Source of the DNA: Simplicispira sedimenti
GTDB lineage: Bacteria > Pseudomonadota > Gammaproteobacteria > Burkholderiales > Burkholderiaceae_C
Reading direction: 5' to 3'
Assembly (NCBI RefSeq): GCF_022760965.1
Contig: NZ_JAKVIJ010000011.1
Span: 98,329-162,328 of the forward strand
Length of the DNA: 64,000 nt
Under the pieces are notes generated by a model that saw only the letters and a list, made by a program, of their open reading frames with translations, searched no databases and was not told where the DNA came from. The translations under genes and the position numbers were made by a program. Positions 27,791-35,920 of this stretch are shown one piece after another (the stretch's first letter is position 1; the number at the start of each line of letters is the position of its first letter).

Positions 27791-28231
27791 TCAGCGCCCC
27801 ACCTGTGCAGATGCCCAGCGCACGATGTCCTGCGAGCCCATGGCGCCTGCCTGGCGGGCGATCTCACGTCCGCCCTGGAACAGGGCGAGCGTCGGAATGC
27901 TGCGGATACCGAACTGCGCGGCCAGGTGGGGCTCAGCCTCGGTGTTCACCTTTGCCAGCCTGATCCCGGGTTCGAGCTGGCGCGCGGCTTGTTGAAACTG
28001 CGGCGCCATCATCTTGCACGGCCCGCACCAGGGCGCCCAGAAATCGACCAGCAGCGGCAGATCGCTGCGCTCCACGTGGCGCGAGAACGTCGCCGTCGTC
28101 AACTCGATGGGCTCGCCGGTGAACAAGGGCTGCTGGCAGCGGCCGCAGTTGGGACGATCCGCGAGCTTGGCGGCCGGCACGCTGTTGATGGACTGGCAAT
28201 GTGGGCAGACGATGTGGAGTTCATTTTTCAT
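27791..28231 (-). CDS. trx: thioredoxin with N-terminal zinc ribbon (Trx2 type)
   Basis: A 146-residue oxidoreductase with an N-terminal zinc motif made of two CxxC pairs (CPHC and CGRC) and the active site WCGPC in FWAPWCGPCKMM. It reduces disulfides in the cytoplasm and, like E. coli Trx2, the zinc part suggests redox-sensitive behaviour. It overlaps the preceding gene by 11 nt and is followed after 3 nt by kefB. Confidence 0.95.
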   Translation of the reverse strand: MKNELHIVCPHCQSINSVPAAKLADRPNCGRCQQPLFTGEPIELTTATFSRHVERSDLPLLVDFWAPWCGPCKMMAPQFQQAARQLEPGIRLAKVNTEAEPHLAAQFGIRSIPTLALFQGGREIARQAGAMGSQDIVRWASAQVGR

Positions 28232-29366
28232 GGTTCGCTTCCTTGGACTGCGGTGAGGTTGCCTCGCTTCGGATCACCGACATCGCCGACCAATTTACGC
28301 CTTTGATCCAATCGTTCCCGTCTTCGCTCACGCCGGCATCTTCCACGTGAGCCGCAATGAAGGCTTCGGCTTGAATGAGCCCCGCTCTGACAGCATCTAT
28401 CTTATTAGGCATCCGCAGGATTTCAGCAGCGCAGCCTGCATCCAGCCCATCCACCCGGATAAGCAGAAAAATGCGCCGCCACAAACGCGGCATGTCCTTC
28501 AGCAGGTCGAATGCAAAAGCGAACTCGCTCGACCGATCAACTAGCTCCTCCTGTTCCGCGATCGTTGCGGAATCGGGATGCTGACTGTCAGCGATGATAT
28601 CGGCCAGCCTGAGTGTGTCATCGGGCTGATAAAATTCGAAGACTTCCTCTTCCACCATGGCCTCGGCGACGTCCTGGGCATCCGCTTCGACCGGCGCGTC
28701 CAGAGAAACGAATTCGCCAAATTGCCGGCTGTTTGCCACTTCGTGATCCAGGACGGCGAACAGATGCTTCAGAAGACCGAAGTAAGCCGCTTTTTCTTCC
28801 GGCACGGATTGCCATTCCACCTCAGCTTGGACAATCGCTTCATCCACCACGTCGCGCAGCGTCGGATAATCGCGCGGTAAATCGCCGACGGCACGCAGAT
28901 AAGCCAGCTCACGCCTTGCGACAGCCTCAAGTTTCGACAGTAGAGGCATTCGGTTCACTTTGGCCTCATGGGCGGCTGACGCGGGTTTTGCGGCAATTCG
29001 CACCTTGAGCTCGCGCAAGCGCTCGCGTCGTGCTTTGCGCTTGATTTGGTCCTGAGCATGCAGCCGGTCAAAATGCTTCTTGGCCTGACGGAACAACGAC
29101 TGTGCGAGCATCTGCGCGAGGGGCGTCAGCTCGTCATGTGATGCAGTAACGCTGACAATCTTTTTGCCGGGCAGGTGCATATAGCCACTGGCCAGAAATT
29201 GCCGCTTGGTCTTGTCGCGATCAAGGACGATTTGAAGTCGCACTGAATCTTTAGTGTGTTTGTCGAGCAATGGCTTGAGGGCGTGCTCGATCACATTTCC
29301 CAAAGCTCTCTGCCATGGTTCATGAAACTCTTTGTCGATAGCTCGATAGCTATATTGCATCTGCAT
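28221..29366 (-). CDS. tLST protein with HPF-like N-terminus and sigma-70 region 4-like C-terminus
   Basis: A 381-residue soluble protein. Residues about 10-110 (VRLQIVLDRDK..., followed by a long basic helix) look like the ribosome hibernation factor HPF/RaiA fold. Residues about 290-350 (DMPRLWRRIFLLIRVDGLDAGCAAEILRMP) resemble the helix-turn-helix of sigma-70 region 4, and an acidic linker lies between them. This pattern is seen by eye and is not proven. The start at 29366 has AAGGAG 6 nt upstream. The gene is a conserved tLST member of unknown role, suited to a translational or transcriptional stress switch. Confidence 0.65.
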   Translation of the reverse strand: MQMQYSYRAIDKEFHEPWQRALGNVIEHALKPLLDKHTKDSVRLQIVLDRDKTKRQFLASGYMHLPGKKIVSVTASHDELTPLAQMLAQSLFRQAKKHFDRLHAQDQIKRKARRERLRELKVRIAAKPASAAHEAKVNRMPLLSKLEAVARRELAYLRAVGDLPRDYPTLRDVVDEAIVQAEVEWQSVPEEKAAYFGLLKHLFAVLDHEVANSRQFGEFVSLDAPVEADAQDVAEAMVEEEVFEFYQPDDTLRLADIIADSQHPDSATIAEQEELVDRSSEFAFAFDLLKDMPRLWRRIFLLIRVDGLDAGCAAEILRMPNKIDAVRAGLIQAEAFIAAHVEDAGVSEDGNDWIKGVNWSAMSVIRSEATSPQSKEANHEK

Positions 29367-29445
29367 GCATGACTCCTTTGATGTCATTTCTATGGAGGCA
29401 CGAACCGAAAATGCTCATATCCATAGAATTTAGTTTGACCCGATC

Positions 29446-30057
29446 TTATCCCTGGCGCGTTTTGCGAAGACGCCAACTCAAGAACAAAAGCGTGACACCA
29501 GAGACTGCCGCATAGAAGCCCAACAGCCAGCCTGCGGCCAGGAATGACTCGACCGGACGGGAAAAAAATATCCACAAGACGATAGCGCCAAGGACAATCG
29601 AGAGCAGTCCACTGAAGGCAAGCCAGATTTCACCCTTGATTTCTTGACGCAGCCGAACGGCGGCGGATATCTCCAGCACACCGGTGAAAATCGCCCAGAA
29701 CCCCACGCTAGCCCATAAAAAAGAAGCCATGACCATCGTGGCGACCCAAGGAGCAACCAGGACGACGACGCCGGTAAGTATGCCGACAATGCCGCTGAAC
29801 AGCAGCCAGCCCCAGCGCTCTTTTTTCTGGATATGGCGCACCGCTGCAACCAAGTTGAAAGCGCCATTGACCAAGGAAAATGCGCCGAACACTAAGGTCA
29901 TGGCCAACAGAGCCGATTGTGGCATCCAGAACGCAAGGGCTGCGAAAATCAATGCCAAGACACCGCGCAACGCAAAAATCCACCAATTTTCGGTCAATGA
30001 ACACAGTGTTTTGGTGGGCTCATCCGCACTGGAATCGGTGATGGTATCTGTATTCAT
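29446..30057 (-). CDS. hdeD: HdeD-family membrane protein of the tLST
   Basis: A 203-residue inner-membrane protein with six hydrophobic segments in three pairs, typical of DUF308/HdeD acid-resistance proteins (WWIFALRGVLALIFAALAF start; WGWLLFSGIVGILTGVVVL repeat). It is a standard tLST gene. A GC-rich hairpin without a U-run (about 30113-30133) separates it from yfdX2 and may set relative transcript levels. Confidence 0.92.
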   Translation of the reverse strand: MNTDTITDSSADEPTKTLCSLTENWWIFALRGVLALIFAALAFWMPQSALLAMTLVFGAFSLVNGAFNLVAAVRHIQKKERWGWLLFSGIVGILTGVVVLVAPWVATMVMASFLWASVGFWAIFTGVLEISAAVRLRQEIKGEIWLAFSGLLSIVLGAIVLWIFFSRPVESFLAAGWLLGFYAAVSGVTLLFLSWRLRKTRQG

Positions 30058-30153
30058 GCTATATCTCCTAAAGATCTAATGGGGTGAAAAAGCAAACACT
30101 CCTGAGCCAAGAGAGGGGCGCGACGCGCCCCTCTTACGCCCTATCCAGCGGTT

Positions 30154-31041
30154 TCAGAACAACTTGGACAGCTTTGCCTTGATTTCATCGAGCCAGCCTT
30201 TTCCGCCGCCTCCCCCAGCCGTCTTTTGCTTCACTTTCTTGACTTCAGCATACAGGGGCTCAAAGTCCTTCTTCTTTCCATAGCCCAGCATTTCTGCCAT
30301 TTCCAACTGCTGCCGCGCTTCGTTCAATAATGTCTCCAGGCGCTCATTGGACGCTTCGCTCCGCTGACCATCTTCTACCAAGGTCTCGGCGCGCTTCAGG
30401 AGCAGCCTGGCGCGCAGGGCGGGCAGCGGATGCACGCTGCGCGTCTCGACCAGCGTGCTGAGCGCTGCCTGCAGCGCGGCTTTGGCTTCTTCGATCTTGC
30501 CCTGATCGATCAGCGGCACGACTGCCTTCACGGCTGCGGGATAGGACGCCAGAGGGATGTTGGTGACCGCGATCACGATTTCACTGGCCAGCAAAGCCAG
30601 CACGTGCCGTGCCTGTTGCACCTCGCCATGTTTGAGGGCATCCAGCGCCTCGTCGGTCATCGCCTCAATGGTTTCCGTGTTGGCGAACAAGTCGTGCACG
30701 ATGGTGCGCACATCAACGGGGGCCAGGGCGAGCGTGGGTTCGCGCGCAACGATCAGCTCCAGCTTTCCCGTCACTTCGGCCAGCGTTGCCAATGCGCGTG
30801 CAGCGTCCTTGCCGTCAAGTGCGGCCAGCGCTGATTTGGTCAGCGCCAAGGCCGAGACGGCCTCATCGAGGACTTGTTTACGTTTGTCTGCCGCCTGCGA
30901 GTCCGTTTCCTTCTGAACCTCAGGCTGTACCTCCGTGACGACTTCAGGCTTGGCCTGTGGACTGACAGGAAGGCTGCTTACCGCGGCCTGTTCGTTTATT
31001 TCTTTGTTCGTCGCATTGGGATTCGATGTTTGCTCATTCAT
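30154..31041 (-). CDS. yfdX2: YfdX-family protein 2 of the tLST (cytoplasmic form)
   Basis: A 295-residue YfdX-family protein, a stress-linked helical chaperone-like family. Unlike its neighbour it has no signal peptide; residues 1-60 are polar and low in complexity. The family core (ALVDVRTIVHD-like segment, then EMLGYGKKKDF) and the C-terminal GGGGKGWLDEIKAKLSKLF mirror YfdX1. It is a tandem paralogue of the gene at 31144. Confidence 0.9.
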   Translation of the reverse strand: MNEQTSNPNATNKEINEQAAVSSLPVSPQAKPEVVTEVQPEVQKETDSQAADKRKQVLDEAVSALALTKSALAALDGKDAARALATLAEVTGKLELIVAREPTLALAPVDVRTIVHDLFANTETIEAMTDEALDALKHGEVQQARHVLALLASEIVIAVTNIPLASYPAAVKAVVPLIDQGKIEEAKAALQAALSTLVETRSVHPLPALRARLLLKRAETLVEDGQRSEASNERLETLLNEARQQLEMAEMLGYGKKKDFEPLYAEVKKVKQKTAGGGGGKGWLDEIKAKLSKLF

Positions 31042-31143
31042 GATGATATGCCTCGTATGAGTTAGTGAAAATAGGCGAATCTATTGGGGCTGACTGCGAA
31101 CATCGCGAGACTGACCGACCGAACAGTCGGCCCCTTCATCACC

Positions 31144-32058
31144 TCAAAACAGCTTTTGGAGGCGCGTCTTCAACTCGTCGAACCATCCCTTGCCGCTTTT
31201 GCCACCAGCCGACTTTTGCTCAATGGACTTCACCTGATCGAAGATGGGTTTGAAATCCGCCTTCTTGCCATAACCCAGGATCTGCGCCATTTCGATCTCC
31301 GTGCGCACGGACGACAGCAAGGTGCTGAGCTCCTCGTTCTGCTTGGCATCGCGCTTGTCGGTCTCGGCCAGCTTTTCAGCTTTTGCCATCGCGGCTTCAG
31401 CCCGTAGCACGGGCAGAGGAAAGGCGACCGAGGTCACCACCAGCGTGTTCAGTGCTCGGGCGAGTTCCGCCTTGGCATCGTCGATCTTGCCGCTGTCGAT
31501 GAGCCGTGCGGCCGACTTGATCGCTGCCGGGTACGTTGCCATCGGCAGGTTGTCGGTTTCGATCACGATTTCGCTGGCCAGATTGGCGACGATGGGCCGG
31601 GCCTTTTGCACCTCGCCATCACCCAACAACTCCTGAGACAACTTGACCGCTTTCTTCACCGTTTCCACGTTGGCGTGGATATCGCGGGTGATGACGCGTA
31701 CATGGACCGGCGCCAAAGCAAGTTTGGCGTCGCGTGCCAATACCAGTTCCAGCTTTCCGCTGGCCAGTTCCAGCGCAGCGAGCGCCTCCTTGGTCTTCTT
31801 TGCATCAAGGAGTGTCAAAGCCTCCTGGGTCTTGGTGAGCGCCGTGATGGCGTCCTGAGTGAGCTCAGCACGCTTTTTTTCGGCTTCCCGGGCGGCCTTG
31901 TCATCTACCTGTGGCTGCGCCGCCTTGGATGCGGCAGAGGGTGCTGCAGCACCTGGGCTAGAACCTGCCGCCGATTGGGCCTGAGCCGGTCCGCTCAGTC
32001 CGACGACGACCGCCAGGGCAAGTGCGGAGAAGGTTGATTGGGGATGTTTGATATTCAT
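31144..32058 (-). CDS. yfdX1: YfdX-family protein 1 of the tLST (periplasmic form)
   Basis: A 304-residue YfdX-family protein with a clear signal peptide (hydrophobic residues about 11-25, cleavage near AQA-QSA) and an Ala/Pro-rich linker. The core contains LAPVHVRVITRDIHANVETVKKA and EMAQILGYGKKADFKP, and the end GKGWFDELKTRLQKLF parallels YfdX2. With YfdX2 it would place related chaperones on both sides of the inner membrane. Confidence 0.92.
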   Translation of the reverse strand: MNIKHPQSTFSALALAVVVGLSGPAQAQSAAGSSPGAAAPSAASKAAQPQVDDKAAREAEKKRAELTQDAITALTKTQEALTLLDAKKTKEALAALELASGKLELVLARDAKLALAPVHVRVITRDIHANVETVKKAVKLSQELLGDGEVQKARPIVANLASEIVIETDNLPMATYPAAIKSAARLIDSGKIDDAKAELARALNTLVVTSVAFPLPVLRAEAAMAKAEKLAETDKRDAKQNEELSTLLSSVRTEIEMAQILGYGKKADFKPIFDQVKSIEQKSAGGKSGKGWFDELKTRLQKLF

Positions 32059-32080
32059 GATCTTGGGCTCCTAATTAAAG

Positions 32081-32539
32081 TTAGTTGACTGAGATTTCAA
32101 TTTGTTTCGGTTTGGCTTGCTCGGCCTTGACAAGCCGCACTTCCAGCACGCCGTCTTTCATCGAAGCCGTCACCTTGGTCGGATCAACGTTGTCAGGCAA
32201 GACAAAGCTGCGCACAAAGCGGCCATACGCACGTTCGATGCGGTGGAACTTCTTGCCCTGCTCCTCTTTTTCCAGTTTGCGCTCGCCGCTGATGGTGAGC
32301 ACACCGTTTTCCGCGCTGACGCGCACGGCATCCTTGGGGACCTCCGGCAGATCCAGCTTGAGGATGAATGCGTTCTCATCCTCGCTGACGTCCACCATTG
32401 GTGCCCAGTCCGCCGTGGTCATGGCTTCGTTGCCGGTACGGGCGCCCTGTCGCTGGGGTGTCCGTCCCAACATCGTCGCCAGGCGGTTTTGCAATTCATC
32501 CAGTTCCCGGAAGGGGTCCCACGGAGTCAATGCAGACAT
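32081..32539 (-). CDS. hsp20GI: small heat shock protein Hsp20 (tLST sHSP20-GI)
   Basis: A 152-residue sHSP. The alpha-crystallin domain runs from about residue 45 to 140 (DENAFILKLDLPEVPKDAVRV ... GVLEVRLVKAE), with a C-terminal I-x-I type tail, QIEISVN. It holds unfolding proteins for refolding by the ClpK disaggregase. ATG 32539 with AAGGAG upstream is the start; the longer open frame enters the ftsH gene. Confidence 0.94.
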   Translation of the reverse strand: MSALTPWDPFRELDELQNRLATMLGRTPQRQGARTGNEAMTTADWAPMVDVSEDENAFILKLDLPEVPKDAVRVSAENGVLTISGERKLEKEEQGKKFHRIERAYGRFVRSFVLPDNVDPTKVTASMKDGVLEVRLVKAEQAKPKQIEISVN

Positions 32540-32628
32540 ATATCGGTTCTCCTTGAACAATGCCGGCGAATTGGATGACGCACCGAACAGAGCCGCCGGC
32601 TTACTCTGAATGGCACCTACTACTGTTT

Positions 32629-34446
32629 TCAGTTCCGAACAAGTCCTTGAGTCAATTGACGGATATCGCTTTCGTCGAGCGTTTCCCGCGCCAGCAGTTC
32701 GCGCGCACAACGCTCCAGCACCGCGCGGTTGGTGTCGAGGATCCGGTAGGCGCGCTCGAACACGCCCATCACGATGTCGCGGATGGCCTGATCGATGCGC
32801 GCCTGGGTCGATTCGGCCACCCGGCAGCCGCCTTGGGCCAGTTCCGGTGTATCGAGAAAGCGTGGCCGCTGCGCCTCGAAGGCGATGTAGCCCAGTCCTT
32901 CGTCCATGCCAAAGCGGGTGATCATGTCGCGGGCGATGTCGGTGGCTCGCGCCAGATCGTCCGCCGCCCCGGTGGACAACTCGCCGAACACCAGCTTTTC
33001 GGCGGCACGCCCGCCCAGCAGTACGGCGATCTTGTGCTCGAGATCGGTACGCGTCATCAGGAAGCGGTCTTCGGTGGGCCGCTGCAGGGTGTAGCCGAGT
33101 GCACCGATGCCACGCGGAACGATTGAAATCTTGTGTACCGGGTCGGTGCCGGGCAGCGCCAGCGCCACCAGCGCATGCCCCATCTCGTGATAGGCCACGG
33201 TTTCTCGCTCCTTCGGATTGAGCACACGGTTCTTCCTTTCCAGGCCGGCCACGATGCGCTCGATAGCGGCGGTGAAGTCTTGCAGTTCCACAGCCTGCGC
33301 CTTGCGCCGCGTCGCGTTCAGCGCTGCTTCGTTCACGAGATTGGCCAGATCAGCGCCGGAAAAGCCGGTGGTCAGCGCCGCCACCTGTTCCAGATCTACA
33401 CCGTGGGTCAGGGTGATCTTCTTGACATGGACCTTCAGGATATCCAGACGGCCTTTCTTGTCGGGACGGTCCACCAGCACCTGACGGTCGAAGCGACCGG
33501 CGCGAAGCAAGGCCTGATCGAGGATCTCCGGCCGGTTGGTGGCTGCAAGGATGATCAGCCCGACCGAGCTGTCGAAGCCGTCCATCTCCGTGAGCAGCTG
33601 GTTGAGGGTCTGCTCGCGCTCGTCGTGGCCGCCGATGGGGCCGCCGACGCCGCGCGCGCGGCCCAGCGCATCGAGCTCGTCGATGAAGATGATGGCCGGC
33701 GCCTGCCCGCGGGCCTGCTCGAACAGGTCGCGCACGCGCGCTGCACCCACGCCGACGAACATCTCGACGAACTCCGAGCCTGAGATGGAAAAGAACGGCA
33801 CCCCGGCTTCGCCCGCGACGGCTTTGGCCAGTAGCGTCTTGCCGGTGCCGGGCGGGCCGACCAGCAACACGCCCTTGGGAATGCGCGCCCCGAGCCGTCC
33901 ATACTCCTGCGGATTCTTGAGGAAATCGACGATCTCAACCAACTCCGCCTTGGCTTCATCGACGCCAGCGACATCGGCAAAGGTCACGCCAGTGTTCTTC
34001 TCCATGAATACCTTGGCACGGCTCTTGCCGATGCTCAGGAAGCCACCCATGCCCTGCTTCTCGGCGAAGCGGCGGAACAGGAAGAACCAGACGCCGAAGA
34101 AGGCCACCGCCGGCAGAATCCAGGAGAGCACATCACGCAGCCAGGTGCTTTCCACCACCCGCGCATAGGGCACGTCGTACTTGGACAGCCGCTCGGCCAG
34201 GTCGGGTTCGACACGGGTGGCCACGATGGTGGTCTTGCCCCGGCTGTCCGGCGATTTCAGGCGCCCGGTGACCGTGCGGTCCGACACCAGCACTTCGGCG
34301 ACGCGCCCCTCGGCCAGCGCCTTCTCGAATTCGCTGTAGGGCACGGGCTCGACGGTCTTGGCCGCCTGCCAGTAGTTCTGCAGCGTCAGCAGCAACAGGC
34401 CGGCGACGATCCAGTAGCCAATGTTCCATTGATCTTTCTTTTCCAT
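32629..34446 (-). CDS. ftsH: AAA+ zinc metalloprotease FtsH of the tLST
   Basis: A 605-residue membrane protease. Two membrane segments (about residues 10-28 and 105-125) flank a short periplasmic domain. The AAA domain has Walker A GPPGTGKT, Walker B IIFIDELDALG and the second region of homology NRPEILDQALLRAGRFDR. The protease domain has HEMGH (zinc). It degrades damaged membrane and cytosolic proteins. It is an accessory FtsH that differs from the housekeeping copy expected elsewhere in the chromosome. ATG 34446 is chosen over an in-frame TTG 18 nt upstream. Confidence 0.95.
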   Translation of the reverse strand: MEKKDQWNIGYWIVAGLLLLTLQNYWQAAKTVEPVPYSEFEKALAEGRVAEVLVSDRTVTGRLKSPDSRGKTTIVATRVEPDLAERLSKYDVPYARVVESTWLRDVLSWILPAVAFFGVWFFLFRRFAEKQGMGGFLSIGKSRAKVFMEKNTGVTFADVAGVDEAKAELVEIVDFLKNPQEYGRLGARIPKGVLLVGPPGTGKTLLAKAVAGEAGVPFFSISGSEFVEMFVGVGAARVRDLFEQARGQAPAIIFIDELDALGRARGVGGPIGGHDEREQTLNQLLTEMDGFDSSVGLIILAATNRPEILDQALLRAGRFDRQVLVDRPDKKGRLDILKVHVKKITLTHGVDLEQVAALTTGFSGADLANLVNEAALNATRRKAQAVELQDFTAAIERIVAGLERKNRVLNPKERETVAYHEMGHALVALALPGTDPVHKISIVPRGIGALGYTLQRPTEDRFLMTRTDLEHKIAVLLGGRAAEKLVFGELSTGAADDLARATDIARDMITRFGMDEGLGYIAFEAQRPRFLDTPELAQGGCRVAESTQARIDQAIRDIVMGVFERAYRILDTNRAVLERCARELLARETLDESDIRQLTQGLVRN

Positions 34447-34473
34447 GGGCAATGTTCCTCGCAAGTCGTGTCG

Positions 34474-35904
34474 CTAGAGAATGGGGGTGAACAGACGGGC
34501 CACCCCGTCGCGCAAGCGGATGGCCAGCGGGCGGGCGCGCAACGCCTTCGCCGATATCTCGCCCGACGCATCACGAGCGGCATCAAAAAGGGATGACAGC
34601 CGCGTAGACAACGCGGTGTCGTACACCTCCACATTGAACTCGAAGTTGAGGCGCAAACTGCGCGCATCCCAATTGGCCGAACCCAGGCAGCACCACGCTC
34701 CGTCTACCAGCATCAGCTTGCTGTGGTCGAACGGGCCAGGCCGTTCGAAGATGCGCACACCGTGCTCCAGCACCTGCCAGTAGTGGGCGCGCGCGGCCCA
34801 TTGCACCGTGGGATGGTCGCCGTTTGCGGGCGTCAGCACGTCGATACGCACGCCGCGCAACGCGGCCGTGCTTAGCGCCGCGATCATCGGCTGATCGGGG
34901 ACGAAGTAAGGTGTCCAGATGCGCACCGAATGCTTCGCCGCGCTCAAAGCGCCCATGAAGGTCCAGCGCATCCTGTCCAGGGCCTCATCGGGACCGGCCT
35001 CGATGCCGCGCGCCCAAGAGGTTCCTTGCTCATCAGCCATTGCGGGAGATTCGCGCCAGAAACCCTTGCTGAGCCGCTCGCCCGTGGTATCGCACCAATC
35101 ATCGGTGAAGCTCCGCATCAGATGCTCTACCACCGGCCCGCGCAGACGAAAGTGTAAATCGTGACAGGCCTGGCCCGGCGCATCGGGCCGCCAATACGGG
35201 CTGAAGATGTTCATGCCGCCGGTAAAACCCGTCTTGCCATCGATCACCAGCAGCTTGCGGTGATTGCGCAGATGCGCGCCATGCAGGCGCGCGGGAATCA
35301 ACGTCGGGTTGAACGTCGCCGCCGGAACGCCGGCGCGCTGCAAGGCGCGGTAGGCGCTGCGGGGCGTCCAGCGGGCATACACGTCGTCGATCAGCACCCG
35401 CACTTGCACGCCGCGCTCATGAGCCCGGCGCAGCGCATCGACGAACTGCGCCCCGATGCCTTGGCTGTCGAAGATGTACGAGGCCAGGGCGACGCTGTAC
35501 CGCGCCGATTCGATGGCGGCGAGCATGGCCGGGTAGGCCTGCTCGCCATCGACAAGCGGCTCGATGCGGTTGCCGCCGGTCAGCGACTGGCCGGTGGCGC
35601 GTCCCACCAGGTGGGCCAGACCGGCAAGCGGCGGCGATACAGCCTCGGGCATCGTGGGCGAGAGGTCCTGCCGAACAGCAGGATCTGCCCCCGGGAAGAG
35701 CCGCCGCGCCCGCCGCTGGTAACGGTTGATGCCGAACAGCCCATACAGCAGCGAACCGCCCAGCGGCAACAAGGCGATCAGCAGTACCCACAGCGTGGCC
35801 GATCGAGGGTCACGCTTGTAGATGACCGCGTGCCCCGCTGTGGGGATAGCGACCGCCAGCGACACGAGGGTGGCTGCCCATGTCAGCCCGTTGGGGTCGG
35901 ACAC
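34474..35904 (-). CDS. phospholipase D/cardiolipin synthase-like protein of the tLST
   Basis: A 476-residue membrane protein with two N-terminal hydrophobic segments (about residues 8-25 and 38-58) and two HKD motifs: HRKLLVIDG with downstream GGMNI, and HSKLMLVDG with GSANWD. This is the cardiolipin synthase ClsA layout, so it probably joins phosphatidyl groups and adjusts membrane lipids during stress. GTG 35904 has GGGAGG 6 nt upstream; the longer open frame overlaps clpK. It sits between clpK and ftsH on the same strand. Confidence 0.88.
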   Translation of the reverse strand: MSDPNGLTWAATLVSLAVAIPTAGHAVIYKRDPRSATLWVLLIALLPLGGSLLYGLFGINRYQRRARRLFPGADPAVRQDLSPTMPEAVSPPLAGLAHLVGRATGQSLTGGNRIEPLVDGEQAYPAMLAAIESARYSVALASYIFDSQGIGAQFVDALRRAHERGVQVRVLIDDVYARWTPRSAYRALQRAGVPAATFNPTLIPARLHGAHLRNHRKLLVIDGKTGFTGGMNIFSPYWRPDAPGQACHDLHFRLRGPVVEHLMRSFTDDWCDTTGERLSKGFWRESPAMADEQGTSWARGIEAGPDEALDRMRWTFMGALSAAKHSVRIWTPYFVPDQPMIAALSTAALRGVRIDVLTPANGDHPTVQWAARAHYWQVLEHGVRIFERPGPFDHSKLMLVDGAWCCLGSANWDARSLRLNFEFNVEVYDTALSTRLSSLFDAARDASGEISAKALRARPLAIRLRDGVARLFTPIL

Positions 35905-35920
35905 GACAGCCTCCCATCGC

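Noticed and set aside
30109..30136. Rho-independent terminator between yfdX2 and hdeD
   Set aside because: The stem (GAGGGGC/GCCCCTC) is good but no U-run follows on the minus strand, so I treat it as a possible processing hairpin only.
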